A stretch of 64,000 bases of DNA from Staphylococcus warneri (lineage in GTDB: Bacteria > Bacillota > Bacilli > Staphylococcales > Staphylococcaceae). A program made the position numbers and the translations under genes. Each line of letters starts with the position of its first letter. Positions within the stretch are counted from its first letter, which is position 1. Positions 31,373 through 41,296 of the stretch are shown here, in pieces. The notes beneath the pieces are model-generated. The model searched no databases, had not been told where the DNA came from, and saw only the letters and a program-made list of their open reading frames with translations. The stretch spans positions 186,001 through 250,000 of the forward strand of contig NZ_LR134269.1 in the NCBI RefSeq assembly GCF_900636385.1, in the 5' to 3' direction.

Positions 31373-33424
31373 TTATTTACCCGTTATATAATCCAATTGT
31401 GATGCATCATCAGCATCAATCGTTCTATATGAGATAACGCCTAATCCTTTCACATTTGATTCTGAAATGATAATTGAACCATCAGCGTTAACTTTTTCTA
31501 CGAATGCAACATGACCATATTGTGTATCCGCACCTAATTGACCAGCTTCAAAAACGACTGCTGTATGTTTTTTAGGTGTTGAAGATACTTGATAACCTTC
31601 CCGTGCTGCACGATTATTCCAATGATGTGCGTCGCCTAAATTACTATGAATATATTGACCAAATTGTTTCATACGCTGATCCACATACCATGTACATTGT
31701 CCTTGTGGATAGCTTGAACTTCCTTTGTTTTCTACGAATGGTTTGAAACTTGATTGTGATTGATCATCGCTATGAATCGTATGATTATATTTATCCAAAC
31801 TTGGCATTTCTTTCTTATCAAAATCAGTTAAATGATAATGTTTTATAATACTATTTAATTTCTTAGCATAATTAGGATCAGTCGCATAAGTACGTGATAA
31901 ATGAGAAGTTGCTGACTGGTAAGTAGACGCTTCGCTCTTCCATGTTGGACGGTAAATGTTAGGGTTACCATCTATACCTTTTTTAATTAAACGTGCGTAA
32001 TCTTCGAGTGATGCTTTTGTATCAGGATATTTACGGAAACCAGCTGTAATATTAAACATGTTATTTGTACTATCAGCTTCTAAAGTATTAAATGAAACAG
32101 ACTGTCCTTGATAAGTTCCTTTAATGCCAAATAGATTAAAATTAGGTTTTTGTGCTAAAGCGCTATTACCAGAATCAGATTCTAAAATAGCTTGTGCCAT
32201 CATTACTGAGGCATAGAGGTCTTCTTTTTGACCTATTTGATGTGCATCTTTGGCAATCGATTTAATAAAATCTCTCGTGCTTTTACTATCAACGATATTG
32301 ATATCGCCATCTGTTAAAGCACCATCTTCTATTTTAGGTAATTGTTGAAACAATCCAGTGGCACGTGTATTCGATTGTTTAAAATCACCTTCAAATGATT
32401 GTGCAGGCTTTGTTTTATGTTTTAATTCATCCGGTGTTGGAAGTTGAGGATTGACGTCTTGCTTTTTTGTATTGTTTTGCTTTGTATCTTGTTGTTTATC
32501 ATCTTGAGTGTGTTTATCTTTAGATGTTTGATATTGCTTTTGCGTCTTCGTTGCATCCTCACTATACTCATCTAAAATGGAATCGATGGCTGAGTCGGAA
32601 ATGCTTTGATTAGATGATGACTTGTCATTCTTGTTCGAACCATTCGATTGATTTGAAGAATGATCTTGTTGATTGTTGTCGCTTTGTTGATGATCTTGAG
32701 TTTCGTCACTTTGTGAATGATTGTCTTGGTTTGATAGGTCACTATTTTCCTTATCGTGACGATTAATAGATTGATCACCTTTATTAGTCTCGTCTTGTTG
32801 TGGATACTTTTCAGAATGACCACTATTGTCTGCATTTTGATCATTGTCAGTTATCTTATCATTATCATCAGACTGGTTATTTTTAGAGTTTGTATTTGTA
32901 TCATCTTCTTCATGAGAAGGTTGTTCATAGTCTGAAATATCGGAGTCAAAATGAAATAGGTTTTGAATTAACGTCGTTAAACTAAAGCTATCATCATATT
33001 GGTCTGGAGACCATAATCGATTAAAGTCAGATTGATGCGTGGATAATCCATCATAAAATTGATTAATTAAATTAGTTGATTGATGTGACTGTTTATAATT
33101 ATCATCTGTTACAGATGTTTGTGTTCCATGATGGTTTTGTTGGTGCGCTTTGTCTTGTTTTTCCTTTTTAGTGTTTTGGTGTGATGATTGCTTCGTTTTT
33201 TCATGTTTGTGTTCTGATGTGTTAATCTCATCTTCTTCTTGCGTGATTTTAGTACTTTTATCATCACTGTTTGTTGAATCATTGTTATTTTGCGTATCAC
33301 GCTGTTGTGATGAAGATGGTGTTGTTGAGTGGTCATCTGCAGCATTAGCTATGGGTGCTGTTGAGAAAGATGGCACAATTAATGTAGTTGTAAGTAAATA
33401 TGTTAAGAATTTTTCTTTAGACAT
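31373..33424 (-). CDS. secreted glucosaminidase-CHAP peptidoglycan hydrolase
   Basis: A 683-residue secreted autolysin. Signal peptide ends near IANAADD. Residues 30-350 are a disordered Asn/Asp/Gln/Ser/His-rich region. Residues about 370-530 form a glucosaminidase (Flg_J-like) domain: LYASVMMAQAILESDSGNSALAQ, with Glu in ILESDSG as the catalytic acid, and NLFGIKG. Residues about 570-683 are a CHAP amidase/endopeptidase domain with catalytic Cys in QGQCTWYVDQRM and His in YGHVAFVEKV. The same architecture, convergent with sasF, is found in S. aureus by my recall. It cuts cell-wall glycan and peptide. Confidence 0.9.
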   Translation of the reverse strand: MSKEKFLTYLLTTTLIVPSFSTAPIANAADDHSTTPSSSQQRDTQNNNDSTNSDDKSTKITQEEDEINTSEHKHEKTKQSSHQNTKKEKQDKAHQQNHHGTQTSVTDDNYKQSHQSTNLINQFYDGLSTHQSDFNRLWSPDQYDDSFSLTTLIQNLFHFDSDISDYEQPSHEEDDTNTNSKNNQSDDNDKITDNDQNADNSGHSEKYPQQDETNKGDQSINRHDKENSDLSNQDNHSQSDETQDHQQSDNNQQDHSSNQSNGSNKNDKSSSNQSISDSAIDSILDEYSEDATKTQKQYQTSKDKHTQDDKQQDTKQNNTKKQDVNPQLPTPDELKHKTKPAQSFEGDFKQSNTRATGLFQQLPKIEDGALTDGDINIVDSKSTRDFIKSIAKDAHQIGQKEDLYASVMMAQAILESDSGNSALAQKPNFNLFGIKGTYQGQSVSFNTLEADSTNNMFNITAGFRKYPDTKASLEDYARLIKKGIDGNPNIYRPTWKSEASTYQSATSHLSRTYATDPNYAKKLNSIIKHYHLTDFDKKEMPSLDKYNHTIHSDDQSQSSFKPFVENKGSSSYPQGQCTWYVDQRMKQFGQYIHSNLGDAHHWNNRAAREGYQVSSTPKKHTAVVFEAGQLGADTQYGHVAFVEKVNADGSIIISESNVKGLGVISYRTIDADDASQLDYITGK

Positions 33425-33682
33425 CTATGATTAGCTCCCTTAAAAATTTGAAAAATGATTGAGATACTTATTGGACATTTGTTATAATTTAACTTATGAC
33501 ATTTATAGTTGATACATATCAACGAATTGAATCAATCTAGTAAATTTAATTATACTAACCTTTATCAGAAAAATAAATTGTTTTTGAAAAATGTAATCTA
33601 ACATTTGGTAAAATAGGTATAAATATGATGGCGATATAAATATAGATAGGAAAGTTAATCAATCGTTTTTAGGAGTGTGACA

Positions 33683-36544
33683 ATGAAAAACGCACTAAAG
33701 CTGTTTAAAACAGATTTAAAGAAAATTGCTAAAACGCCAGCAGTTTGGATCATATTAGCGGGATTAGCCATATTACCCTCATTCTATGCATGGTTTAACT
33801 TATGGGCAATGTGGGATCCATATGGAAATACAGGCCATATTAAAGTAGCGATTGTCAATGAAGATAAAGGTGACAAAGTTAGAGGGAAAGAGATTAATGT
33901 AGGTAATAAGATGGTGCAAACCCTAAAGAAAAATGATAGCTTTGATTGGCAATTTGTTAGCCGTGAAAAAGCAGATCATGAAATTAAAATGGGGAAATAT
34001 TATGCAGGCATATACATACCGAGCAAGTTTACACATCAAATTACAGGAACATTAAGGAAGCACCCTGAAAAGGCGGATGTCGATTTCAAAGTCAATCAGA
34101 AAATTAATGCTGTTGCTGCGAAATTAACGGATACAGGTTCTTCATTAGTGGTAGAAAAAGCTAACGAACAATTTAATCAAACCGTGACGAAAGCATTACT
34201 TTCAGAGGCGAATAAAGTAGGTCTGAAAATTGAAGATGAAGTGCCAACAATTAATAAAATCAAAAATGCGGTCTATGCAGCAAATAATTCTCTGCCAGAA
34301 ATTAATAAGTTTAAAAATAAAATCATCTATTTAAATGAACACCAAGATGACCTTGATCGCTATGCGAATCAATTTAGAAATTTAGGTAATTATAAAGGTG
34401 ATATTTTAGATGCACAAGAAAGATTAAATCAAGTTAATTCATCAATACCTGCATTAAATGAAAAGGCTAAATTAATAATTGCGCTGAATAATTATATGCC
34501 TAATATTGAAAGAGTACTAAATGTAGCAGCTAATGATGTACCGGCACAATTTCCTAAAATCAATAGAGGTGTCTCTATAGCGGGGCAAGGTATTGATGCT
34601 GCGAATGACCAACTCACAGATGCTAAAGGATTTTTAACACAAGTTCAAAATCGAGTTGGTGATTATCAAGATGCAGCAGGACGTGCCCAAAATGTAAATA
34701 ATGATGTTAACCAAGATTTACGTCAACAATCAGGTACGAGTCAACAAAGTGCTCATAGTAAGCAACGTGATGAAGGACATAGTTATCAAACTGGGATCAA
34801 GACGCAATCTTTAAGTACTTCAGGTAATAAAGATAATAACCAGTCAAATGAGCTAGTAAGTTCAAATGATGTTAAATCAATGAATACAGCATTGACTGAA
34901 TCATTATTATCGCTTTCAAATTTAAGTGATGTTCAGGCCAAGGCATCTCAAAAAGATATGGATGCATTGAAACATATCTCATACGGTATATTGGCATCAG
35001 ACAAACCGACTGAGTTTAAAGAACCGTTAGAAAATGTATCATCTCGTTTAGAAAATGCTACGAAATATAATCAACAATTTATTGATATATTATCAGAGCT
35101 TGAAAAAAATGAAGATGTTGATTTATCAAAAGAAATTAAGCAAATAAAAACAGCTAATAATCAACTCAATGATCAGTTAAAAACAACCAACCAATTAATT
35201 GATGCTTTATCAAACGGTAGTTCTGGTAAATCAGAAGCGATTAATGTATTGAACAAAATCAATGACACGAATAAGACGTTAAGTCAATTCCGTACGTATG
35301 TTAAGAAAGAATTAAATCAAAGTTTATTAAACATTTCGAATGATATTACGTCACAATTGGCATCAGGTCAACAAGCATTATCAACTGTTCAATCTAAATT
35401 AAATTCAATTAATCAAGTGATTCAGTCAGGACAAAGTATATTAGATAGTGGTAAAAAGCGTATTGATCGTATTCAAACAGCATTGCCAGGTATAGAACAA
35501 ACGTATATGAATGCAATGAAAACAGCACAAGATTACTTCCCAACTGTGAAGAAAGATGTAGCCAAAGCGGCAGATTTTGTGCGTAATGATTTACCTGGCT
35601 TAGAACAACGCCTAGCAAATGCTACTCAAGCAGTCAATGATAATTTACCATCGTTATTTAGTAAATATGATAACGCGGTGAATTTATTAGATGAGAACCA
35701 ACCAAGAGCTAAAGAAGCCCTGTCTAATTTAGCGGATTTCTCAGAAAATAAATTGCCAGGTGTTGAGAAAGATCTGAAGAAAGCCAATAAAATATTTAAA
35801 CAATTAGATAAAGACGATGCCGTAGATAATTTAATCGATGTATTGAAAAATGATTTGAAAAAGCAAGCTGATGTCATCGCACATCCAATAAATAAAAAGA
35901 CCACCGATGTGTTCCCAGTTAAAGATTATGGTTCTGGAATGACGCCGTTTTATACAGCCTTATCTATATGGGTCGGCGGATTGTTAATGGTTAGTTTATT
36001 ATCCGTAGATAACAAACATCAGTCATTAAAACCAATTCTTAGTCCTAGAGAAGTCTTCCTGGGTAAAGCAGGCTTCTTCTTCCTATTAGGTATAGTACAA
36101 TCATTAATTGTATCAATTGGAGACTTAGTTATATTAAAGGCAGCCGTCGAGTCGCCAGTATTATTTGTGACGATAGCAGTATTCTGCTCACTAGTATTTA
36201 ACTCAATTATTTATACTTGTGTATCATTATTAGGAAACCCTGGTAAAGCCATTGCGATTATTTTCTTAGTATTACAAATCGCAGGTGGTGGCGGTACTTT
36301 CCCAATTCAAACGACGCCTAAGTTTTTCCAAACGATATCGCCGTATTTACCATTTACGTATGCGATTGATGCTTTACGTGAAACGGTAGGGGGTATTGTT
36401 CCGGAAATATTAATTACGAAAGTGATTATCTTAGCATTATTTGGATTAGGATTTATCATAGTTGGTGTTATTTTGAAACCAATCACAGATCCATTGATGA
36501 GAAAAGTTTCATCTAAAGTTGATGAAAGTAATGTAACTGAATAA
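33683..36544 (+). CDS. YhgE/Pip domain membrane protein
   Basis: A 953-residue membrane protein of the YhgE/Pip family. One N-terminal helix (PAVWIILAGLAILPSFYAWFNLWAMWDPYG in parts) and the IKVAIVNEDKG sequence mark the family; about 650 residues of extracellular coiled-coil and helical sequence follow; the C-terminal part has about five helices (ABC-2-permease-like). Relatives include phage infection protein and the type VII component EsaA, but there are no ESX genes here. The ATG at 33683 follows AGGAGTG; a GTG two codons earlier lies in that site. Function is not known; an envelope role is likely. Confidence 0.85.
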   Translation: MKNALKLFKTDLKKIAKTPAVWIILAGLAILPSFYAWFNLWAMWDPYGNTGHIKVAIVNEDKGDKVRGKEINVGNKMVQTLKKNDSFDWQFVSREKADHEIKMGKYYAGIYIPSKFTHQITGTLRKHPEKADVDFKVNQKINAVAAKLTDTGSSLVVEKANEQFNQTVTKALLSEANKVGLKIEDEVPTINKIKNAVYAANNSLPEINKFKNKIIYLNEHQDDLDRYANQFRNLGNYKGDILDAQERLNQVNSSIPALNEKAKLIIALNNYMPNIERVLNVAANDVPAQFPKINRGVSIAGQGIDAANDQLTDAKGFLTQVQNRVGDYQDAAGRAQNVNNDVNQDLRQQSGTSQQSAHSKQRDEGHSYQTGIKTQSLSTSGNKDNNQSNELVSSNDVKSMNTALTESLLSLSNLSDVQAKASQKDMDALKHISYGILASDKPTEFKEPLENVSSRLENATKYNQQFIDILSELEKNEDVDLSKEIKQIKTANNQLNDQLKTTNQLIDALSNGSSGKSEAINVLNKINDTNKTLSQFRTYVKKELNQSLLNISNDITSQLASGQQALSTVQSKLNSINQVIQSGQSILDSGKKRIDRIQTALPGIEQTYMNAMKTAQDYFPTVKKDVAKAADFVRNDLPGLEQRLANATQAVNDNLPSLFSKYDNAVNLLDENQPRAKEALSNLADFSENKLPGVEKDLKKANKIFKQLDKDDAVDNLIDVLKNDLKKQADVIAHPINKKTTDVFPVKDYGSGMTPFYTALSIWVGGLLMVSLLSVDNKHQSLKPILSPREVFLGKAGFFFLLGIVQSLIVSIGDLVILKAAVESPVLFVTIAVFCSLVFNSIIYTCVSLLGNPGKAIAIIFLVLQIAGGGGTFPIQTTPKFFQTISPYLPFTYAIDALRETVGGIVPEILITKVIILALFGLGFIIVGVILKPITDPLMRKVSSKVDESNVTE

Positions 36545-36556
36545 AGTGAATGAGTT

Positions 36557-36605
36557 TCTAGCACTTAGGGCATAACATGTATCCCTCAAGTGCTAGAATT
36601 TTTTA
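36557..36605 (+). terminator. intrinsic terminator
   Basis: TCTAGCACTTAGGG pairs with CCCTCAAGTGCTAGA, followed by ATTTTTT. Confidence 0.9.
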
Positions 36606-36696
36606 TGTAAGATACATTAAGACACGAGTTCTACACACAAAATATATTCTTGAGTGATATTATAATAAGTGAATATATTTAAGGAGCGTGTGTAGA

Positions 36697-37476
36697 ATGA
36701 CACATCAAAATAAAGTGGCTATAGTAACAGGAGCAGCACAAGGTATTGGTTTTGAAATAGCCAAACGACTATTTAATGATGGCTTTAATGTTGCATTAGT
36801 GGATTATAATGAACAAGGTGCGAAAGAAGCGGCTGCCACATTAAAGGGTAAAGGCCAAGAAGCTATCGCCTTTAAAGCTGATGTCGCTAATCGTGATGAA
36901 GTCTTTCACGTTTTTAGTCAAGTAGTTAAACACTTTGGAGAATTAAATGTAGTAGTGAATAATGCTGGGTTAGGCCCAATGACACCTATAGATACTGTAA
37001 CAACTGAGCAATTCAATCAAGTTATTGGTGTAAATGTTGGTGGTGTATTCTGGGGTATTCAAGCAGCACTCGAACAATTTGAAGCGTTAGGTCACGGTGG
37101 AAAGATTATAAATGCAACGTCTCAAGCAGGTGTAGAAGGTAATAAAGGATTATCACTATACTGTAGTTCGAAATTTGCAGTTAGAGGTTTAACACAAGTA
37201 GCTGCACGTGATTTAGCTGATAAAGGTATAACAGTAAATGCATTTGCACCAGGTATTGTTGAAACGCCAATGATGGAAGGTATCGCTATTAAATTAGCTA
37301 AAGAAAATAATCAACCTGAAGAATGGGGTTGGAAACAATTTACAGATCAAATTACATTAAAACGTTTATCTAAACCAGAAGACGTTGCTAATGTTGTTAG
37401 TTTCTTAGCTGGTAGTGATTCAGATTATATTACAGGACAAACAATTATCGTTGATGGTGGTATGAGATTCCATTAG
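36697..37476 (+). CDS. butA: diacetyl/acetoin reductase (butanediol dehydrogenase), SDR family
   Basis: A 259-residue short-chain dehydrogenase. NAD-binding [12 protein letters not shown] in VVNNAGLGP, and catalytic Ser (ATSQAG) with Tyr-X-X-X-Lys (YCSSK) are all present. Overall sequence, including [27 protein letters not shown] (one stretch, in parts), fits ButA, which converts diacetyl to acetoin and acetoin to butanediol with NADH. The ATG is ten bases after AAGGAG. Single gene with terminator shared with the next leftward gene. Confidence 0.9.
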   Translation: MTHQNKVAIVTGAAQGIGFEIAKRLFNDGFNVALVDYNEQGAKEAAATLKGKGQEAIAFKADVANRDEVFHVFSQVVKHFGELNVVVNNAGLGPMTPIDTVTTEQFNQVIGVNVGGVFWGIQAALEQFEALGHGGKIINATSQAGVEGNKGLSLYCSSKFAVRGLTQVAARDLADKGITVNAFAPGIVETPMMEGIAIKLAKENNQPEEWGWKQFTDQITLKRLSKPEDVANVVSFLAGSDSDYITGQTIIVDGGMRFH

Positions 37477-37549
37477 ATTAGTGAAATAGTTTTAGAAGAA
37501 ATTTGAAAAATTGATTCAAATCAGACTCATGAATCATTGAGTGTTAAAT

Positions 37550-37617
37550 AAAAAAGACAGGATACGACATTCAGCTCAAGTGAGAGCCAATGAGAATGAC
37601 TTAATCCTGTCTTTTTA
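37550..37617. terminator. bidirectional terminator
   Basis: AAAAAGACAGGAT and ATCCTGTCTTTTT enclose a structured loop between convergent butA and the leftward membrane protein gene. Confidence 0.85.
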
Positions 37618-38136
37618 TTATTCTGATTTGTTTTGTTTGTTTGAAGTGCTATTGTTCTGAGTTGAACGATTCGCATTATTATTGTTATTAGAGCTTTGAC
37701 CACCTTGACCGCCTTGACCTTGTGATGATTCAGTACTTGCCTTTGGTTTATTGGCTGGTTCCGATTGTTGTGAACGCGCAGGTTGATTATTACTTTTTTG
37801 TGCTGGTTGGTTGGACGGTTTAGCTTGAGTTGATTGACTTGGTGATGTCTGATGAGTAGCTTGAGATGATTTTTGAGTTGGTTGTTGATTAGCTGAATGA
37901 TTGGATTTGTTTACATTATTTTGTTGTGAATTCGTAGGTTCAGCTTGAACAGTTTCTTGATCTGTTGTATTATTTTTCGCTTTCTCTTTTGACGTTTTCT
38001 TTTTATCTTTTTCTTCAGTTTTGTGTTCAGTTTTATGATGAGATGTTTTGTTTTGGTGTGTTAAAGCTGCAAAAACAGAAAATCCTAAAGCTAATACAAG
38101 TGCAAAAATAACAATACTTGCTAATAATTTCTTCAA
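37618..38136 (-). CDS. membrane-anchored disordered protein
   Basis: A 172-residue protein: one N-terminal hydrophobic helix (KKLLASIVIFALVLALGF), then a Lys/Glu-rich part (KTEHKTEEKDKKKTSKEK), then low-complexity Gln/Ser/Asn/Pro to the end. The likely start is TTG at 38136, eight bases after GGAGG; an ATG 15 bases upstream overlaps that site. The helix could be an uncleaved anchor, with the tail outside. There are no conserved catalytic features and I cannot name a family. The tail composition resembles wall-spanning linkers. Confidence 0.7.
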   Translation of the reverse strand: MKKLLASIVIFALVLALGFSVFAALTHQNKTSHHKTEHKTEEKDKKKTSKEKAKNNTTDQETVQAEPTNSQQNNVNKSNHSANQQPTQKSSQATHQTSPSQSTQAKPSNQPAQKSNNQPARSQQSEPANKPKASTESSQGQGGQGGQSSNNNNNANRSTQNNSTSNKQNKSE

Positions 38137-38248
38137 AAGTGTGTCCTCCATTAACTACGATAATTATTAACTATATTATAATCAAATTTTTGAATAAGAA
38201 CACAACATTTAATGATATTTTAAAATAATAGGAAAGTAAGTGAAATAT

Positions 38249-39484
38249 ATGGGTGTATTAACTAATGAACAAAAGGTAAAAATTTTATCAGAAATAGTGG
38301 CTATACCTTCAGTCAATGACAATGAATTAGCAGTAGCACAATATTTAGAGCAATGGCTTAATCGATATGATATTGACACACACATCGATTACATTTCAGG
38401 AGAACGTGCAAATCTAATTGCTACCATAGGGTCTGGTAAACCAGTCGTTGCAGTTTCAGGACATATGGATGTAGTAAATGAAGGGAACCATGATGATTGG
38501 ACATCTCCTCCATTTGAATTGACTGAACGAAATGGTCATTTATATGGAAGAGGTGCTGCTGATATGAAATCGGGATTAGCTGCACTGGTGATTGCAATGA
38601 TTGAAATTAAAGCGAGCGGACAGTTAAAACACGGTACCATTAGATTATTAGCAACCGCTGGAGAGGAAATGGAACAAGCAGGATCAGAACAATTATATCG
38701 TAAAGGTTATATGGCTGATGTTGACGCCCTAGTCATCGCAGAACCATCTTATCCAAGCATTGTATATGCTCACAAAGGATCAATGGATATTAAAATCACA
38801 TCTCAGGGGCGTTCAAGTCACAGTTCTACACCTTTTATGGGAGAAAATGCAATTACACCACTTATTGAATTGGTTCAAAATATCAATCAAGCATATGAAG
38901 AAATAACACAAAGAATAAAAGGAACGGCTTTAGATTATGGCAATATGGTCAATCAAATGGCTGATCAATTGCCTAGTTTTGTTAGTAAAGATGAAGTTCA
39001 AACTAGAATTCAAGGACTTGTGATGACCAATAGTATGATTAATGGTGGTTCTCAAGTCAATTCTGTTCCTGATTACGCAACTGCAACGTTTAATGTTCGC
39101 ACGATTCCAGAATATGATAATACAAAAGTTAAAGCACTATTTAATAAATATATCGATGAAGCGAATCAAAGAGGAGCACATTTGACTCATGACATATATT
39201 TAGATCTTGATCCAGTTGTCACAACGGGTGACAATCACTTATTTAAATTAGGCCATCAACTGGCTCAAACATATTTTGATCCTTCGGCATTGATAGATAC
39301 ACCAACAGTGGCCGTTACGGATGCATCTAATTTATTAAAAGATAAAAGCGAAGACTTTCCATTCTTAATGATAGGGCCAGGTCAAGGACCTCATCAAGTT
39401 GATGAATGTGTTAATAAAAATCATTACTTAAAATTTATCGATTACTATATTGAATTATTGCTAACATATTTAAATGAAAAATGA
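38249..39484 (+). CDS. ArgE/DapE family metallo-deacylase
   Basis: A 411-residue M20-type zinc hydrolase. Metal and catalytic motifs: SGHMDVV (His, Asp), GRGAADMKSG, Glu-Glu in TAGEEMEQAG, and the dimerisation-domain sequence HKGSMDIKITSQGRSSHSS. It is related to succinyl-diaminopimelate desuccinylase and acetylornithine deacetylase; staphylococci usually use the acetyl route for lysine, so a DapE name should be taken with care. The start is either the ATG at 38249 or a GTG nine bases before it; the ribosome binding site AGGAAAG/AAGTGA does not settle this. Confidence 0.85.
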   Translation: MGVLTNEQKVKILSEIVAIPSVNDNELAVAQYLEQWLNRYDIDTHIDYISGERANLIATIGSGKPVVAVSGHMDVVNEGNHDDWTSPPFELTERNGHLYGRGAADMKSGLAALVIAMIEIKASGQLKHGTIRLLATAGEEMEQAGSEQLYRKGYMADVDALVIAEPSYPSIVYAHKGSMDIKITSQGRSSHSSTPFMGENAITPLIELVQNINQAYEEITQRIKGTALDYGNMVNQMADQLPSFVSKDEVQTRIQGLVMTNSMINGGSQVNSVPDYATATFNVRTIPEYDNTKVKALFNKYIDEANQRGAHLTHDIYLDLDPVVTTGDNHLFKLGHQLAQTYFDPSALIDTPTVAVTDASNLLKDKSEDFPFLMIGPGQGPHQVDECVNKNHYLKFIDYYIELLLTYLNEK

Positions 39485-39641
39485 TAAGACGTGTAATATA
39501 AAATATTAAATTTAAGCATAAATTAGATATGACAAAACTGTAAGGGCTATTACTTTTAATTGTATGTCTTTAGTTGATGACGTATAATTTAGAAGACCTA
39601 TTAAGCAAAGAAGCTATGGGTAAAGAAAGAGAGGATACGTT

Positions 39642-40208
39642 ATGAATAAAAAGACAAAATCAATCATTGCGTCTACATTAGCTTTCGGTACATTATTAGG
39701 TGCATCAGCGAGTGTAGCGCCAGTAATCAATCATACGGCACATGCAGCAACAACCCAAGAACATCAATCTGTTTATTATACTTATAAAGGTAACGCAGGT
39801 TATGATGCGAAGTTTGTTTTAGATAAAAATTTCAAAAATGCAATCAAAGCTGGCAACGTTACATTTAATGGTATTAAAATTGCGCCAACTCAATCAACTC
39901 AAACAGTAATCAAATCAGATCAATTATTCCGTCAATATGATAAAAAATCTAAAAAAGCTTCATTAGTCGATATTCCATTGAAAAAGCAATTGAAGCTAAC
40001 AGATTTACAAAAATCTTATGGTAAAGATTTGAAAAAAGTAGATAATGGTAAAAATGATACAACAGGAATTTATTACTACCAACCTAAGAAAAATGGTGAA
40101 GCGGTTTGGTTCGATGCATCAAAAGGTAAAATCGACCGCGTTGTCATTGGTTATGAAAAAACTAAAGTAGCAATTCAAAAAGATAAAACATTAAATAAAA
40201 TTAAATAA
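39642..40208 (+). CDS. isaB: immunodominant staphylococcal antigen B
   Basis: A 188-residue secreted protein. The signal peptide ends near AHA-ATT (residue 35). The mature part has the IsaB pattern YYTYKGNAGYDAKFVLDKNFKNAIK (one stretch, in parts), VTFNGIKIAPT and SYGKDLKKVDNG, ending in a strand-rich DRVVIGYEKT. In S. aureus IsaB is an extracellular nucleic-acid-binding immune modulator; its location near aur and sasF agrees. AGAGAGGA precedes the ATG. The protein is very basic. Confidence 0.88.
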   Translation: MNKKTKSIIASTLAFGTLLGASASVAPVINHTAHAATTQEHQSVYYTYKGNAGYDAKFVLDKNFKNAIKAGNVTFNGIKIAPTQSTQTVIKSDQLFRQYDKKSKKASLVDIPLKKQLKLTDLQKSYGKDLKKVDNGKNDTTGIYYYQPKKNGEAVWFDASKGKIDRVVIGYEKTKVAIQKDKTLNKIK

Positions 40209-40221
40209 GTTAGAACGACAT

Positions 40222-40256
40222 GAACAGACGTCCGTATAGAGGATGTCTGTTTTTTG
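40222..40256 (+). terminator. intrinsic terminator of isaB
   Basis: AACAGACGTCC and GGATGTCTGTT pair, followed by TTTT. Confidence 0.9.
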
Positions 40257-40313
40257 ATAGGTTCAATTATGATAGATTGAAGTTAATGATAACTACGAAG
40301 GAGGTTACGTCTA

Positions 40314-41156
40314 GTGATTTATAACGGCTTTATGAATATGATTGAACAAAATGATTATAAAACACTTTATTCATACTTTACTAAAGAAATGAAGAAACAG
40401 ATTTCTAAGAAAGCATTAAAAAAGTTGATGCAAGACTACAATAGATTTGCGCATCAACACAAGTGTTATGTAGACATCGGGACTGAAAAGTATGGTGAGA
40501 ATGTATGGTTAGATGCTTTTGAAAACTATGGTATTTCAATCCATGTCACTCATGGCCAAATATCTTCACTTTTATTTAAACCTTTGTATTATTTTAAAGT
40601 TAAACGAACAACTTTAACTTATCAATTTCCGTTTTATGATGAATGGTTTGTATATTGGGGTGGCGATAACGAACTATTCAATTATCATTATCCTTCAGAA
40701 ACACAAAGGTATGCATATGATTTTATAAAGATAAATAAAGACTCTGGAATGAGCTACATTGATGATGGCATGCGATGTGAACATTATTATGCTTATGGTA
40801 CTCAAGTATATGCACCATTAAATGGTGTTGTTGTCGATATTGAGAATAATATAAAAGATAATCGTATAGGACAAACGAATCAAAAACAACCACTTGGCAA
40901 TTATGTCGTGATAAAGCATTCGACAAATGAATTTAGTCTAATTGGACATTTAAAACAGCATTCGGTCAAAGTGAACATTGGAGATGAAATAACAGATAAC
41001 GATATGATAGGTCTTTGTGGAAATTCAGGTAATTCGTCAGAGCCTCATGTTCATTTTCAAGTTAGTAATCAACCTAGTTTAATAGAAGGACAATCACTCA
41101 AAATTAATTTTAAAAATAATAGGATGCCCGTTAAAGGTGAAACGATTTGTCGATAA
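40314..41156 (+). CDS. M23-type metallopeptidase-like protein without signal peptide
   Basis: A 280-residue protein starting at GTG, nine bases after AAGGAGG. The N-terminal third (IYNGFMNMIEQNDYKTLYSYF) is a DUF3887-like helical and strand domain. The C-terminal half is a lysostaphin/M23-type barrel: QRYAYDFIK (Asp ligand), LGNYVVIKHSTNEF, LIGHLKQHSVKVNIGD, GNSGNSSEPHVHFQVS with HVH. The usual HxxxD has Arg at the His position; a nearby upstream His (NYHYP) might substitute. No secretion signal is seen, so it may act intracellularly, leave with cell lysis, or be inactive. Confidence 0.78.
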   Translation: MIYNGFMNMIEQNDYKTLYSYFTKEMKKQISKKALKKLMQDYNRFAHQHKCYVDIGTEKYGENVWLDAFENYGISIHVTHGQISSLLFKPLYYFKVKRTTLTYQFPFYDEWFVYWGGDNELFNYHYPSETQRYAYDFIKINKDSGMSYIDDGMRCEHYYAYGTQVYAPLNGVVVDIENNIKDNRIGQTNQKQPLGNYVVIKHSTNEFSLIGHLKQHSVKVNIGDEITDNDMIGLCGNSGNSSEPHVHFQVSNQPSLIEGQSLKINFKNNRMPVKGETICR

Positions 41157-41296
41157 AATAGTTTAATAAAATTTATATATTATATTACAATACACAACGT
41201 ATATTTATTGAATTTTATGTAATTTTCATTTACTTTTTATAAAAATATAAATAGTATGAAGGGAGATTAAAATTTATACATATACGGAGGATTAAC

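Noticed and set aside
33425..33682. Possible gene between the CHAP autolysin and the YhgE/Pip gene
   Set aside because: AT-rich sequence with many stops in all frames; only promoters are expected here.
33683..36544. YhgE/Pip protein as a type VII secretion component (EsaA)
   Set aside because: No EsxA, EssA, EssB or EssC-like genes are in the window; family resemblance only.
38249..39484. Naming the deacylase dapE
   Set aside because: Motifs fit the whole ArgE/DapE/CPG2 family and staphylococci are thought to make lysine by the acetylase route; the specific name is not supported.
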